In this document: piece by piece, positions 27,277-37,408 of the stretch
How positions within the stretch are numbered: position 1 is the first letter of the stretch
How the letters are laid out: each line of letters begins with the position of its first letter
DNA from: Bordetella sp. H567
GTDB lineage: Bacteria > Pseudomonadota > Gammaproteobacteria > Burkholderiales > Burkholderiaceae_B
Assembly (NCBI RefSeq): GCF_001704295.1
Contig: NZ_CP012334.1
Span: forward strand, 2,306,084-2,370,083
Direction of reading: 5' to 3'
Length of the DNA: 64,000 nucleotides
Translations under genes and position numbers: made by a program
The notes under the pieces: generated by a model
The model's input: the letters and a program-made list of their open reading frames with translations, nothing else
Told to the model about the DNA's origin: nothing
Database searches by the model: none

Positions 27277-27303
27277 GTAACGGCAAGCTTCAGTAAACCT
27301 TTA
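27277..27303 (-). promoter_or_regulatory. Sigma-28 (FliA) promoter of fliC
   Basis: On the leftward strand TAAA (27300-27303), a 15-base spacer starting GGTTTACT, and GCCGTTAC (27277-27284) fit the sigma-28 consensus TAAA-N15-GCCGATAA. It is 108 bases before the fliC ATG. The same -10 element precedes flgM. Confidence 0.88.
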
Positions 27304-27412
27304 GGGGGATAGGCAGCGAAAAATTTCCGACTGTCGCACCCTCGCCTGGGGGGAACAGGCGGGGTCGGCTGTTATCTTTTGAAAGATATATGCAAAGGAT
27401 GAGGAGCGGGCG

Positions 27413-28168
27413 TCACGCGACGTAGGCGATGCGCACGTCTTCCGGCAATTGCTGCCAGGCGCCTTCCTTCAGTTTGGCGCGCAGGCGCGACATTGCCTGC
27501 GAACGCAACTGGCAGACGCGCGCCTCGGTCACGCCCATGACCGCGCCGACTTCTTTCAGGTTCAGGCCCTGCTCGTAGCACAGCGACAGCAGCAGCTTTT
27601 CCCGGTCGGGCAGGGCGGCGATGGCTTCCACCAGGGCGTTGCGAAAGTCGGTGGCCAGCAGGCTGTCCAGGGGATTGCCGCAAGGGCCGCTTTCGGCCGC
27701 GCCGGCGACCCAGTCGCCGTCCCGGGCATCGGCGCCGTTTTCCGTGCCGAAGTCCTCGTAATGGACGACCTGCGCCCCCTGGGCGTCATAGAGCAACTGA
27801 TGGTATTCGGGCAGGGACAGGTCCAGGTGGCCGGCGATTTCGGCCTCCGTGGGCGGGCGCATCAATTGTTGCGTCAACTGCGCGACCGCCTGGTCGATGC
27901 GCTTGGCCTTGCTGCGCACGCTGCGGGGCAGCCAGTCCTGGTTGCGCAGTTCGTCCAGCATGGCGCCGCGTATGCGCGCGGTGGCATAGGTCTCGAACTG
28001 GGCGTCCACCACCTCCTGGTAGCGCCGCGCCGCGTCCAGCAAACCGATCATCCCCGCCTGGATCAGGTCGTCCAGTTCCACGCTGGCGGGCAGGCGTGCC
28101 AGCAGTTGTAGGGCCAGCTTGCGCACCAGGGGCGCGTATTCAGCCAGGCGATCTTCGGAAAGGGGCAT
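27413..28168 (-). CDS. fliA: Flagellar sigma factor 28, 251 aa
   Basis: RNA polymerase sigma-28 factor for late flagellar and chemotaxis genes. Region 2 is visible in VELDDLIQAGMIGLLDAARRY and FETYATARIRGAMLDELRNQDWLPRSVR (written in two parts in the protein at about residues 30-85). Region 4 has LKEVGAVMGVTEARVCQL. Length and order are typical. It is transcribed leftward, divergent from flhDC and upstream of fliC, its main target. FlgM (46847-47140) is the expected anti-sigma partner. ATG start, MPLSEDRLAEY. Confidence 0.96.
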   Translation of the reverse strand: MPLSEDRLAEYAPLVRKLALQLLARLPASVELDDLIQAGMIGLLDAARRYQEVVDAQFETYATARIRGAMLDELRNQDWLPRSVRSKAKRIDQAVAQLTQQLMRPPTEAEIAGHLDLSLPEYHQLLYDAQGAQVVHYEDFGTENGADARDGDWVAGAAESGPCGNPLDSLLATDFRNALVEAIAALPDREKLLLSLCYEQGLNLKEVGAVMGVTEARVCQLRSQAMSRLRAKLKEGAWQQLPEDVRIAYVA

Positions 28169-28589
28169 CGCGGTCGGGTAGAAGGTTGGCGCGTCTCTTC
28201 ACCGGTCTTTGCTTTGTTGCCTGCGCGCGACATTGTCAGTTGTTACGAATGCGGCGCCTACACCACGGTGACTGGACGTTTCACCCTGCATTGTGCGCAG
28301 TTCCTACGGCTTCATTGGCACAAAGACACAAGCTTTCTAATGCTTGTTTACGGAATTGCCTTACACTCACCAAAGTCTTTGTTGCTATATATGTCTCAGA
28401 GGTGCGATATTTGACTCAGAACAAAGAATCGTCACGTCTGTCATACAAAATGACATCGCACATGGTAAATTGCATGACTTCTGGGAACAAAAGAAATATT
28501 TCGAGATTTGTTGCACAGGCAAAGTAACCAGTTGGCACGCCGGCCGACTGGTCCAGGGACAGAACTGAAGAGTGAAGAAGGGATATCCG
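28169..28589. promoter_or_regulatory. AT-rich divergent control region between fliA and flhDC
   Basis: About 420 bases without a gene separate the divergent fliA and flhD starts. The part from 28240 to 28520 is clearly richer in A and T than the flanks (runs such as GCTATATATG and AAGAAATATTTCGAG), as expected for a heavily regulated promoter. I could not assign a -35/-10 pair or activator boxes with confidence. Confidence 0.6.
28528..28551 (+). other. Hairpin in the flhDC leader
   Basis: CCAGTTGGC and GCCGACTGG form a nine-base stem with one G-U pair and a six-base loop; A28527 and T28552 can extend it. It ends 38 bases before the flhD ATG and has no T-run, so it may act on mRNA stability or translation rather than terminate. 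Confidence 0.45.
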
Positions 28590-28913
28590 ATGAAACAGCA
28601 TGAGAACACTTTGCTCGCCGATATTCGAGAAGTGAACCTGTCCTACCTGCTCCTCGCCCAGCGCATGCTCCGCGACGACTATGCGGCGTCCATGTTCCGG
28701 CTCGGCTTCAGCGAACAGGTCGCCGACATCCTGATGCGGCTATCGCCCGCGCAGCTGGTCAAGCTGGCGAGCTCGAGCTCGCTGCTGTGCCGGTTCCGCT
28801 TCGACGACTACAGCCTGTTGTCCGCGCTGACGCACGATGTGCTGGGCGGCGCCCTGCAGCAGGCGCACGCCACCATCCTGCTGGCCAAACAGCCCGTCGA
28901 ACAACTGGCCTGA
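28590..28913 (+). CDS. flhD: Flagellar master regulator subunit FlhD, 107 aa
   Basis: Subunit of the FlhD4C2 activator of early flagellar operons (FrlA in Bordetella). The sequence [19 protein letters not shown] and the later [18 protein letters not shown] match FlhD. I choose the ATG at 28590 (MKQHENTLL), which has GAAGAAGGGA at a good distance; a GTG at 28572 would swallow this ribosome binding site. flhC follows after 22 bases. Confidence 0.95.
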   Translation: MKQHENTLLADIREVNLSYLLLAQRMLRDDYAASMFRLGFSEQVADILMRLSPAQLVKLASSSSLLCRFRFDDYSLLSALTHDVLGGALQQAHATILLAKQPVEQLA

Positions 28914-28935
28914 TTTTTCTTATTCTGCGACGGTC

Positions 28936-29517
28936 ATGGCTATCAAAAGCGTTTCCCAAGAAGCCGACGAGATCCTGCTGGCCAGCGCCATGATCAGTCT
29001 CGGCGCCCGGCTGCAAGTCCTGGAGTCGGAAACCAGCCTGAGCCACGACCGGCTCGCCCGGCTGTACCGCGAGATCCGCGGCTGCTCGCCCCCCAAGGGC
29101 ATGCTGCCGTTCTCGGTGGACTGGTTCATGACCTGGCTGCCGAACATCCATTCGTCGCTGTTCTATAACGTCTACAAGTTCCTGAACGAGCACACCGGCA
29201 GCAAAGGCGTGCGGGCGATCATCGACGCCTACCGCCTGTACCTCGAACATGCCGGGGTGACCGATGTGGAGCAGGGCGAGCCCGTATTGAGCTTCACCCG
29301 GGCCTGGATGCTGGTGAGGTTCTTCGACGGCAAGATGCTGCAGCTGTCCGAATGCCGGCAATGCAGCGGGCATTTCATCGCCCATGCGCATGATCCGCGC
29401 TCCGATTTCGTCTGCGCGATCTGCCGCCCGCCCCCGCGTGCGGGCAAGACGCGCGCGGCCGCGAAGGAACGCGCTGGCCGCCGCGCCGCCCCAGTCGCCG
29501 ACGTCGTCGGGTCGTGA
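28936..29517 (+). CDS. flhC: Flagellar master regulator subunit FlhC, 193 aa
   Basis: Partner of FlhD; DNA-binding zinc protein (FrlB in Bordetella). The zinc ligands are the Cys pairs in LSECRQCSGHF and FVCAICRPPP. RGCSPPKGMLPFSVDWF and SLFYNVYKFL are family blocks. The ATG at 28936 (MAIKSVSQEAD) is chosen; an earlier start at 28837 lies within flhD and gives an unrelated N-terminus. The C-terminal tail beyond the zinc site is basic and Ala-rich. motA follows after 197 bases. Confidence 0.95.
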   Translation: MAIKSVSQEADEILLASAMISLGARLQVLESETSLSHDRLARLYREIRGCSPPKGMLPFSVDWFMTWLPNIHSSLFYNVYKFLNEHTGSKGVRAIIDAYRLYLEHAGVTDVEQGEPVLSFTRAWMLVRFFDGKMLQLSECRQCSGHFIAHAHDPRSDFVCAICRPPPRAGKTRAAAKERAGRRAAPVADVVGS

Positions 29518-29714
29518 ACACCCCGGGGGCTGGGCATGCGCGCCCGTCCCCGAAGGGCCCGGAAGGCCGGGGCGGCCCGGCGGTTCATGCCGCCTGCCGT
29601 GCTCAATAACCCCAAATGCCCCTGAAAATTCCCCGTAAACCACGCTTTCGCGGCGACGGTCTCGGGGGATCATGGGCGCTCGTGTAATACATCTACGCTT
29701 GGCAGGGGCCTGAT

Positions 29715-30587
29715 GTGCTGATTGTTATTGGTTATCTCGTGGTGATCGCGTCCGTCGTCGGCAGCTTCGTTGCCCTGGGCGGCCATCTGGGCGCGCTGTA
29801 CCAGCCTTTCGAATTCACCCTGATCGCCGGCGCGGCGACGGGCGCCTTCCTGGCGGGCAGCAGCCGCAAGTCGCTGAAGCTGGTCAAGACCGCGGTCCCC
29901 AATGCCTTGCGCGGCGCGCAATACGGCAAGGACGTGTACATGGAGCTCATGTCGCTCATGTACGTGATCCTGAACAAGGCGCGGCGCGAGGGCCTGATGG
30001 CCATCGAGTCCCACATCGAGGACCCGGCCTCCAGCCCCATCTTCACTGAATGCCCGCGCATCATGAAGGACCAGAAGCTGATGGAGTTCATCACCGACTA
30101 CCTGCGCATCATGATCAGCGGCAACATGAGCTCGTTCGAAATCGAAACGCTGATGGACGAGGAAATCGAGACGTTCCGGCATGAGCGCCACGTTCCGGTC
30201 CAGGCGCTGCAGGGCGTGGCCGACGCCATGCCCGCCTTCGGTATCGTGGCCGCGGTGCTGGGCGTGATCAAGGCGCTGGCCGCGGTGGACCAGCCGCCGG
30301 CGGTGCTGGGCGACCTGATCTCCAAGGCGATGGTCGGGACCTTCCTGGGCATCCTGCTGGCCTACGGCTTCGTTTCACCGCTGGCCTCGCGCGTGGATCG
30401 CCAGACCAGCGAGGCGGTCAAGATCCTGGAATGCATCAAGACCACGCTGCTGGCCAGCATGAACGGCTATCCGCCGCAGCTGGCGGTGGAATTCGGCCGC
30501 AAGGTCCTGTTCTCCGGCGTGCGTCCGTCGTTCGCCGAGCTGGAAGAGCACGTGCGCCAGGCCAAGACCTCCACCTCCAAGGCTTGA
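29715..30587 (+). CDS. motA: Flagellar motor stator protein MotA, 290 aa
   Basis: Proton-channel stator subunit. Four membrane segments are visible (about residues 3-20, 32-48, 170-190 and 200-220). The cytoplasmic loop holds the charged region that contacts FliG, and AMPAFGIVAAVLGVI contains the conserved channel Pro. Start is GTG at 29715 with AGGGG upstream; the MLIVIGYLVVIASV beginning is standard. motB follows after 15 bases. Confidence 0.96.
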   Translation: MLIVIGYLVVIASVVGSFVALGGHLGALYQPFEFTLIAGAATGAFLAGSSRKSLKLVKTAVPNALRGAQYGKDVYMELMSLMYVILNKARREGLMAIESHIEDPASSPIFTECPRIMKDQKLMEFITDYLRIMISGNMSSFEIETLMDEEIETFRHERHVPVQALQGVADAMPAFGIVAAVLGVIKALAAVDQPPAVLGDLISKAMVGTFLGILLAYGFVSPLASRVDRQTSEAVKILECIKTTLLASMNGYPPQLAVEFGRKVLFSGVRPSFAELEEHVRQAKTSTSKA

Positions 30588-30602
30588 TCGGGAAGCGTCC
30601 GC

Positions 30603-31751
30603 ATGGCTCCCGTCAACAACCACCGCGTGGTGATCCGCCGCAAGAAAGGCGCGCATGGCGGACACCATGGCGGCAGCTGGAAGATCGCCTACGCCGACTT
30701 CATCACCGCGATGATGGCGTTCTTCCTGGTCATGTGGCTGATCAGCGTCGTGCCGCGCGAAGAGCTGAAAGGCATCGCGGAGTATTTCCGCATGCCGCTC
30801 GCGGTGGCCCTGACGCGCGGCCCGAATAACTCGGCCAACTCCAGCGCCATTCCGGGCGGTGGCGCGGACCCGCTGCGCAGCGATGGGGATGTGCGCCGCG
30901 CCGACGGCAATCGCGTCCAGGCTCAGGTCCAGGGCGACGAAGCGCAGCGCCGTGACCAGCGCCGCCTGGAAGACCTGCAGAAGCGCCTGAACAACCTGAT
31001 CGAGAGCAGTCCGATCCTGAAGAATTTCCGGCCGCAGCTGCTGATCGACATGACGACCGAAGGGCTGCGCATCCAGATCATCGACAACAAGAACCGGCCG
31101 ATGTTCGCCACCGGTTCGGCCGAGGTCCAGCCCTATATGCGCGACATCCTGCGCGAACTGGGGCCCGTCCTGAACGAGATTCCCAACAAGATCAGCATCT
31201 CCGGCCATACCGACGCCACGCAGTATGCGCGCGGCGAACGCGCCTACAGCAACTGGGAGCTGTCGGCCGACCGGGCCAATGCCTCGCGGCAGGAACTGGT
31301 CGCCGGCGGCATGACCGAGACCAAGGTGGCCCGCGTGATGGGCCTGTCGTCCAGTGTCAGCCTGGTTAAAGATGACGCCTATGCTGCCGTTAATAGACGT
31401 ATCAGTCTGGTGGTATTGAACAAGGCGACGCAGGAGCGGCTGGAGCGCGAGAACGCGGCAGCGGCGGATGTCTCGGCCGGAGACGCGAAGCAGGTGGGTT
31501 CGAACCTGACGCGGGCATTGTCCAGCCCGCCCGCCGCTCCGCCCGCCGCCCCGCCGGCCGCCCCGCCGGCCCGTCGCAGCGGCGTGATCGAGGACGTTCC
31601 CGGGACGGGGCAGCCTGCCTCCGCCACGGGAGTGAGTTACACCACCACGACGGGACAGGGGCCGGCACAGGCGCCCGCGGCGTATGGCCCGGCGGCCACG
31701 GGGACGGGCGCCAGGACGACCGTAATCGTGCCGGCGCGCCCCGCACAATAG
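30603..31751 (+). CDS. motB: Flagellar motor stator protein MotB, 382 aa
   Basis: Stator subunit anchored to peptidoglycan. The single membrane helix has the proton-carrying Asp at residue 32 (KIAYADFITAMMAFFLVMWL). The OmpA-like peptidoglycan-binding domain has FATGSAEVQPYMRDIL and ISISGHTDATQYA. After the domain comes an unusual Ala/Pro/Gly/Thr-rich tail of about 90 residues, including a PPAAPPAAPPAAPPA run. The tail makes it longer than E. coli MotB (308 residues). Confidence 0.95.
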   Translation: MAPVNNHRVVIRRKKGAHGGHHGGSWKIAYADFITAMMAFFLVMWLISVVPREELKGIAEYFRMPLAVALTRGPNNSANSSAIPGGGADPLRSDGDVRRADGNRVQAQVQGDEAQRRDQRRLEDLQKRLNNLIESSPILKNFRPQLLIDMTTEGLRIQIIDNKNRPMFATGSAEVQPYMRDILRELGPVLNEIPNKISISGHTDATQYARGERAYSNWELSADRANASRQELVAGGMTETKVARVMGLSSSVSLVKDDAYAAVNRRISLVVLNKATQERLERENAAAADVSAGDAKQVGSNLTRALSSPPAAPPAAPPAAPPARRSGVIEDVPGTGQPASATGVSYTTTTGQGPAQAPAAYGPAATGTGARTTVIVPARPAQ

Positions 31752-31764
31752 GAGCAGTTCGACC

Positions 31765-32157
31765 ATGACGGCGACGATACTGGTCGCGGACGATTCCGCG
31801 ACGATGCGCATGATAGTCCAGGCCACCCTGACGGGGGCCGGCTGGAAAGTCCTGGCCGCCGGCAATGGCAAGGATGCGCTGGCGTTGGCGATGGAACAGG
31901 GCCAGCCTGTGGATCTCGTGGTGAGCGACTGGAATATGCCGGTGATGGGCGGCCTGGAGTTGATACGCGGGCTGCGCCAGGTGGAGCGCTACCAGGAAGT
32001 GCCCGTCCTGGTGCTGACGACCGAAGAGGACATCGAAAGCAAGACCGCCGCGCGCGACCTGGGCGTATGCGGCTGGCTGCAGAAGCCGGTCGACCCGGAC
32101 GTGTTGGTGGAAATGGCGTCGGAGCTCCTGGGTCTGCCCGGCGAGCCCTCGCATTGA
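31765..32157 (+). CDS. CheY-like single-domain response regulator, 130 aa
   Basis: A stand-alone receiver domain. The acidic pair is in ILVADDSATMRM, the phosphoacceptor Asp55 is in [12 protein letters not shown], the Thr is in VLVLTTEEDIES, and the Lys is in WLQKPVDPD. It is preceded by AGGAGC and lies between motB and cheA, separate from the true cheY downstream at 38517. It is probably a second CheA target, either a phosphate sink or a regulator with its own partner; the sequence does not decide which. Confidence 0.9.
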   Translation: MTATILVADDSATMRMIVQATLTGAGWKVLAAGNGKDALALAMEQGQPVDLVVSDWNMPVMGGLELIRGLRQVERYQEVPVLVLTTEEDIESKTAARDLGVCGWLQKPVDPDVLVEMASELLGLPGEPSH

Positions 32158-32172
32158 GAAGAGAAAGGCGTC

Positions 32173-34269
32173 ATGAGTGGTCTTGACCTGAGCCAGTTTT
32201 ACGAGACGTTCTTCGATGAGGCGGACGAACTGCTTGCCCAGATGGAGCAGCTGCTGCTCGAACTGGACGCGGGCCAGCCCGACATCGAGCAGTTGAACGC
32301 GATCTTCCGGGCGGCACACTCGATCAAGGGCGGCGCCGCGACCTTCGGCTGCTTCACGCAGCTGGCCGAAACCACCCACCTGTTGGAAAACCTGCTCGAT
32401 GCCATCCGCCGCGGCGAAATGGCCTTGCGCACGGACATGATCGACATTTTTCTGGAAACCAAGGACGTGCTGAAAAGCCAATTGGACGCCTATCGCGCCT
32501 CCGAGGAGCCCGACGCCGCCGCCTACGAGCGCATATGCGACGTCCTGCGCCAGCTGGCGCTGGAACAACAGGGCGGGCAGGGCGCCACGTCCGCGCCCGC
32601 GCCTGTCGCGCCCGTGGCCGCCGCGCCCGTCCCGCAAGCACCGGCGCCGGCCGCGGACAACCTGCCGCTGCGCGTCCGTATCAACAAGGTTTCGGCGAAG
32701 GACGCCCAGTCCTTGTTGGAAGAAATGAACAACCTGGGCCGCGTGCTGGCCAGCGATCAGCTGGGCGGCGGCCTGACCGTATGGCTGGAAAGCACCTGCT
32801 CGGCCGACGATATCGAGGCCGTCTGTTGCTTCATCGTCGACGCGGACCAGATCGCCATCGGCCGCGAAGCGGTACCGGCTGCGGACCATGCCGTGGACGA
32901 TTTCGCCCAGGCCGCGGCGGATTTTGCCGCGCAAGCCCAGGCCCAGCCAGCCGCGGTGGCCGCGCCGGCCGCCCCGCCGGTGCCGGCCGCGCCCGCTGCG
33001 CCCAAGCCCGCGGTGCCTGAAAGCAGCGCACCGCGTGCGCAGCGCGGGGCCGGCGCCGCGCCCGCGGCGGACAAGGAGTCGACCTCCATCCGCGTCGGCG
33101 TCGAGAAGGTGGATCAGATCATCAACCTGGTCGGCGAGCTGGTGATCACCCAGGCCATGCTGGCGCAGACCGCGTCCACGCTGGATCCGGTGCTGCACGA
33201 CCGCCTGCTCAACGGCATGGAGCAGCTGGAACGCAATGCGCGCGACTTGCAGGAAGCGGTCATGTCCGTGCGCATGATGCCCATGGATTACGTGTTCAGC
33301 CGCTTCCCGCGCCTCGTCCGCGACCTGGCGGGCAAGATGGGCAAGCAGATCGAATTGCAGACCTACGGCCGCGCGACCGAGCTGGACAAAAGCCTGATCG
33401 AGCGCATCATCGACCCCTTGACCCACCTGGTGCGCAACAGCCTGGACCATGGCATCGAGACGCCGGAAACGCGCATCGCGGCGGGCAAGGATCCGGTGGG
33501 CCAACTGGTCCTGTCGGCGCAGCACAGCGGCGGCAACATCGTGATCGAGGTCGGCGACGACGGCGGCGGGCTGAACCGCGAGCGCATCTTGAAGAAAGCC
33601 ATCCAGCAGGGCATCGCCGTCAGCGAGAACGCCAGCGACGACGAGGTGTGGCAGCTCATTTTCGCGCCAGGGTTCTCCACGGCCGAACAGATTACCGATA
33701 TTTCGGGCCGTGGCGTCGGCATGGACGTCGTGCGCCGCAATATCCAGGACATGGGCGGCCACGTGCAGCTGTCGTCCGTGCCCGGCAACGGCACGACGAC
33801 CCGCATCGTGCTTCCGCTGACGCTTGCCATCCTGGACGGCATGTCGGTGCGCGTCGGCGCGGAAACCTTCATCCTGCCGCTGAACCACGTCACGGAATCG
33901 CTGCAGCCGACCAACGACCAGATCTATTCGGTGGCGGGCAACGAGCGCGTCATGCACGTGCGCGGGGAATACCTGCCGCTGGTCGAAATGCATCGGGTGT
34001 TCTCGGTGGCGGATGCGCAGAGGGATCCGACGCAGGCCATCGCCGTGATCATGCAAGCCGAGGACCGGCGCTTCGCGCTGCTGGTCGACCATCTGGTGGG
34101 CCAGCACCAGGTCGTCGTGAAAAATCTGGAATCGAATTACCGCAAGGTACCCGGCGTATCGGCGGCCACCATCCTGGGTGACGGCAGCGTCGCGTTGATC
34201 ATCGACGTGTTCGCCATGGCCCGCGCGAACCGCGAGAAGTGGGTACCGGCCGAAGCGGTCTTGAACTGA
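32173..34269 (+). CDS. cheA: Chemotaxis histidine kinase CheA, 698 aa
   Basis: Cytoplasmic kinase of the chemotaxis pathway. P1 has the phosphorylated His49 in [17 protein letters not shown]2 region with Ala/Pro-rich linkers lies at about 130-290. The P3 dimerisation helix is followed by the P4 ATPase with [27 protein letters not shown] and [14 protein letters not shown]5, the CheW-like regulatory domain, occupies the last 140 residues. cheW follows after 10 bases. Confidence 0.97.
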   Translation: MSGLDLSQFYETFFDEADELLAQMEQLLLELDAGQPDIEQLNAIFRAAHSIKGGAATFGCFTQLAETTHLLENLLDAIRRGEMALRTDMIDIFLETKDVLKSQLDAYRASEEPDAAAYERICDVLRQLALEQQGGQGATSAPAPVAPVAAAPVPQAPAPAADNLPLRVRINKVSAKDAQSLLEEMNNLGRVLASDQLGGGLTVWLESTCSADDIEAVCCFIVDADQIAIGREAVPAADHAVDDFAQAAADFAAQAQAQPAAVAAPAAPPVPAAPAAPKPAVPESSAPRAQRGAGAAPAADKESTSIRVGVEKVDQIINLVGELVITQAMLAQTASTLDPVLHDRLLNGMEQLERNARDLQEAVMSVRMMPMDYVFSRFPRLVRDLAGKMGKQIELQTYGRATELDKSLIERIIDPLTHLVRNSLDHGIETPETRIAAGKDPVGQLVLSAQHSGGNIVIEVGDDGGGLNRERILKKAIQQGIAVSENASDDEVWQLIFAPGFSTAEQITDISGRGVGMDVVRRNIQDMGGHVQLSSVPGNGTTTRIVLPLTLAILDGMSVRVGAETFILPLNHVTESLQPTNDQIYSVAGNERVMHVRGEYLPLVEMHRVFSVADAQRDPTQAIAVIMQAEDRRFALLVDHLVGQHQVVVKNLESNYRKVPGVSAATILGDGSVALIIDVFAMARANREKWVPAEAVLN

Positions 34270-34279
34270 GGAGAAACAC

Positions 34280-34780
34280 ATGGCAGCCAAACCGCAATCG
34301 CAGGGCGCCCGCGTCGAAGACATCGGCCGCGAGTTCCTGGTCTTCACGCTGGGCGAGGAAGAGTACGGCATCGATATCCTGAAGGTGCAGGAGATCCGCG
34401 GCTATGACGCGGCCACCGTCACGCGCATCGCCAATGTGCCGTCCTTCATCAAGGGCGTGACGAACCTGCGCGGCATCATCGTCCCTATCGTCGACCTGCG
34501 CATCAAGTTCAACCTGGGCAAGGTCGAATACAACGAGCAGACGGTGGTGATCATCCTGAACCTGGACCGCCGCGTCGTGGGGATCGTCGTCGACGGCGTG
34601 TCCGACGTGCTGATGCTGGGCGCAAGCCAGGTGCGGCCGGCCCCGGAATTCGGCGCCACGCTCTCCACGGAATACCTGACCGGCCTGGGTACCGTGGACG
34701 ACCGCATGCTGATCCTGGTGGATATCGAAAAGCTGATGACCAGCGACGAGATGGCGCTGGTGGAAAAAGCCGCCGTCTGA
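34280..34780 (+). CDS. cheW: Chemotaxis coupling protein CheW, 166 aa
   Basis: Scaffold linking CheA to chemoreceptors. The CheW fold is recognisable by [19 protein letters not shown] and [29 protein letters not shown] near the end is typical. Length is normal. It sits between cheA and the first chemoreceptor gene, as in related operons. Confidence 0.97.
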   Translation: MAAKPQSQGARVEDIGREFLVFTLGEEEYGIDILKVQEIRGYDAATVTRIANVPSFIKGVTNLRGIIVPIVDLRIKFNLGKVEYNEQTVVIILNLDRRVVGIVVDGVSDVLMLGASQVRPAPEFGATLSTEYLTGLGTVDDRMLILVDIEKLMTSDEMALVEKAAV

Positions 34781-34840
34781 GCGGCATCCATACGGAGAGG
34801 ACGGTGCGCGGAGACCAAGCTGTCCGATAGGGGTATGCAG

Positions 34841-36520
34841 ATGCGCAGGTTTTTTGCCAACATGACGATACGCGCGAGCCTGCTCTGGGTGCTGGTCTTT
34901 TTCTCGCTGATGCTGGTCCTGGGCGCCGCGCTGGGCGTGCTGTCGCTGCGGGTGGGCGATGCCACCATGCAGGACATGCGCCGCAGCCAGGCCATCGGCA
35001 ATGCGCTGCAGGACGTGGTGGGCGACTACAAGAGCGCCATGATCGGCCTGGGTCGCGCCGCCGCGCTGCACCTGAACGAAGTCATCAAGCAGGTGGGCCA
35101 GCCCGCCGTCCCGGCAGCCGGATTGAGCGACTCGGCCAAGCCCCTGCTGGACTTCGCACGCATCTCCTATGACAAGGCGCAGGCCGACTTCAAGAAATAC
35201 CAGGCCCTGCCCAGGCCGCCGGGACTGGAACAGGAATTCAAGGAAATCGACGAGGCTTTCATCGCCTTGATGGGTCAGGGGCTGAAGGTGATGTTCGACG
35301 ACCTGGCCAAGGCCGATATGCCGGCCTACCAGACCCATGCGCAGATGGTGTCCGACGTCATGGAGGACAGGCTGAACCTGGCGATTGGACAGTACCTGGC
35401 ATGGCACACGCGCACCACGGGCGCGGCCTTCGAGCAGACGCAACAGCGCTACAACCTGGTGTTGGCCGCCGTTGCCGCGGGTGGTGTCATCGCGCTGTTG
35501 CTGGTGCTGGCGACCTATATGTTCCTGCGCAGGCGCGTGGTCCAGCCGCTGGCCGATGCCGTGCGGCATTTCGATCGTATCGCCGGCGGCGACCTGACTG
35601 AAACGGTGGCAGCCGGTTCAAACAACGAAATCGGTGCCTTGTACGCCGCGATGAAGCGCATGCAGGAAAGCCTGACGCGCACGGTGTCGGCGGTGCGCCG
35701 CGGGGTGGACGAAATCAACGTGGGTTCACGCGAGATCTCCGCGGGCAATACCGACTTGTCCAGCCGCACGGAGCAGCAGGCGGCGTCGCTGGAAGAGACG
35801 GCGGCGTCGATGGAAGAACTGGCCTCGACGGTGAAGCAGAACGCGGAGAACGCGCGCCAGGCCAACCAGCTGGCGGCCAGCGCCTCGGACGTGGCCGAGC
35901 GCGGCGGTTCGGCGGTGGCGGAAGTGGTCAACACGATGCAAGGGATCTCGGGCAGCTCGCGCAAGATCTCGGAGATCGTCAGCGTGATCGACGGGATTGC
36001 GTTCCAGACCAACATCCTGGCGCTGAACGCGGCGGTGGAAGCGGCGCGCGCGGGCGAGCAGGGCAAGGGCTTCGCGGTGGTGGCGGGCGAAGTGCGCTCG
36101 CTGGCACAGCGCAGCGCGCAGGCGGCCAAGGAAATCAAGGCGCTGATCGAGGACTCGGTGACGAAGGTGGGCGCGGGTTCGCAGCAGGTCGAGCGGGCGG
36201 GGGCGACGATGCAGGAGATCGTGGCCTCGGTCAAGCGGGTGACCGACATCATGGGCGAGATCTCGGCGGCGTCCGAAGAGCAGTCCACCGGCATCGACCA
36301 GGTGAATCGTGCGGTGTCGCAGATGGACGAGGTGACGCAGCAGAACGCGGCGCTGGTGGAAGAAGCCGCCGCGGCGGCCGGTTCGCTGCAGGAGCAGGCG
36401 CAGCGCCTGGCCGAGGCCGTATCGGTGTTCAAGATCAACGAAGGCCACGTCATCGACGTGCCGGCGCGCGAGCTGGGCGCGCCCCACGCTGCACCACGCC
36501 TTACGGCGCAGGCCGCATAG
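34841..36520 (+). CDS. Methyl-accepting chemotaxis protein 1, 559 aa
   Basis: Inner-membrane chemoreceptor. Membrane helix 1 (about residues 12-38) and helix 2 (about 205-228) flank a periplasmic four-helix ligand domain. A HAMP domain follows, then the signalling domain with [20 protein letters not shown] at the hairpin tip. The ATG at 34841 is favoured because AGGGG lies seven bases upstream; the in-frame ATG at 34835 is too close to it. The C-terminus (PRLTAQAA) lacks the NWETF-type tether. The signalling half is almost identical in DNA to the two receptors at 59034 and 61477. Confidence 0.95.
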   Translation: MRRFFANMTIRASLLWVLVFFSLMLVLGAALGVLSLRVGDATMQDMRRSQAIGNALQDVVGDYKSAMIGLGRAAALHLNEVIKQVGQPAVPAAGLSDSAKPLLDFARISYDKAQADFKKYQALPRPPGLEQEFKEIDEAFIALMGQGLKVMFDDLAKADMPAYQTHAQMVSDVMEDRLNLAIGQYLAWHTRTTGAAFEQTQQRYNLVLAAVAAGGVIALLLVLATYMFLRRRVVQPLADAVRHFDRIAGGDLTETVAAGSNNEIGALYAAMKRMQESLTRTVSAVRRGVDEINVGSREISAGNTDLSSRTEQQAASLEETAASMEELASTVKQNAENARQANQLAASASDVAERGGSAVAEVVNTMQGISGSSRKISEIVSVIDGIAFQTNILALNAAVEAARAGEQGKGFAVVAGEVRSLAQRSAQAAKEIKALIEDSVTKVGAGSQQVERAGATMQEIVASVKRVTDIMGEISAASEEQSTGIDQVNRAVSQMDEVTQQNAALVEEAAAAAGSLQEQAQRLAEAVSVFKINEGHVIDVPARELGAPHAAPRLTAQAA

Positions 36521-36534
36521 GGCAAGAGGATCAC

Positions 36535-37386
36535 GTGGCGACAGCGACGACAGCGGTATCCGGGCAGGTCGAACGGCAGTTCGAGTTCCGCGAGGCGGAC
36601 TTTTCCCGCGTGCGCCGCATGATTCATGAGCGGGCCGGCATTTCGCTGGGTACGCATAAGCGGGAAATGGTCTACAGCCGCCTGGCCAGGCGGCTGCGAA
36701 CGCTGGGAGGCGCCGATTTTTCCAGCTACCTGGACCGGCTGGAAGCGTTCCCGGCGAATCCTGAGTGGGAAGAGTTCGTCAATGCGTTGACCACCAACCT
36801 GACGGCCTTCTTCCGCGAGGCCCACCATTTCCCCATCCTGGCCAAGTTCGCGGCCGAGCGGCCGCAGCCGGTATCGATCTGGTGCTGCGCGGCATCGACG
36901 GGCGAGGAGCCTTATTCCATCGCGATCACGCTGATGGAGGCGCTGGGCGCGCGCGCCGCCTCGGCCAGCGTACTGGCCACCGACATCGATACCAATGTGC
37001 TGCAGCGGGCCCGAGGCGCGGTCTATCCGTTCGAGCGCGTGGCCAAGATCGACGAAGCCCGGCTGAAGCGATTTTTCCTGAAAGGCAAGGGCGCGGCGGC
37101 AGGCCAGGTGCGGGTGCGGCCGGAAGTCGCCGGCATGGTCAGGTTCGATACCGTGAACCTGCTGGCGCCCGATTGGCCCATCCAGGAGAAGTTCGATGCC
37201 ATCTTCTGCCGCAATGTGATGATCTACTTCGACAAGCCGACGCAGGCGCGCATCCTGGAGCGTTTCGCACCCTTGTTGAAGCCAGGCGGCTTGTTGTTCG
37301 CGGGCCATTCCGAGAACTTCAGCTATATCAGCCGCGATTTCCGCTTGCGCGGACAGACGGTCTACGAGTGCTTGGGGAAAGCGTAA
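36535..37386 (+). CDS. cheR: Chemoreceptor methyltransferase CheR, 283 aa
   Basis: Adds methyl groups from SAM to glutamates of chemoreceptors. The N-terminal helical domain is followed by the SAM-binding part with [36 protein letters not shown], and [19 protein letters not shown]. Start is GTG at 36535 with AGAGGA upstream. cheB follows after 22 bases. Length is normal. Confidence 0.96.
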   Translation: MATATTAVSGQVERQFEFREADFSRVRRMIHERAGISLGTHKREMVYSRLARRLRTLGGADFSSYLDRLEAFPANPEWEEFVNALTTNLTAFFREAHHFPILAKFAAERPQPVSIWCCAASTGEEPYSIAITLMEALGARAASASVLATDIDTNVLQRARGAVYPFERVAKIDEARLKRFFLKGKGAAAGQVRVRPEVAGMVRFDTVNLLAPDWPIQEKFDAIFCRNVMIYFDKPTQARILERFAPLLKPGGLLFAGHSENFSYISRDFRLRGQTVYECLGKA

Positions 37387-37408
37387 CGGCGCCCCGTCGG
37401 CGAATCAC

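Noticed and set aside
29630-29714. Possible sigma-28 promoter before motA (TAAA at 29636)
   Set aside because: The sequence 15 bases downstream is GACGGTCT, which does not match the -10.
31402-34371. A 989-codon minus-strand frame opposite motB and cheA
   Set aside because: Antisense shadow; cheA is certain on the plus strand.
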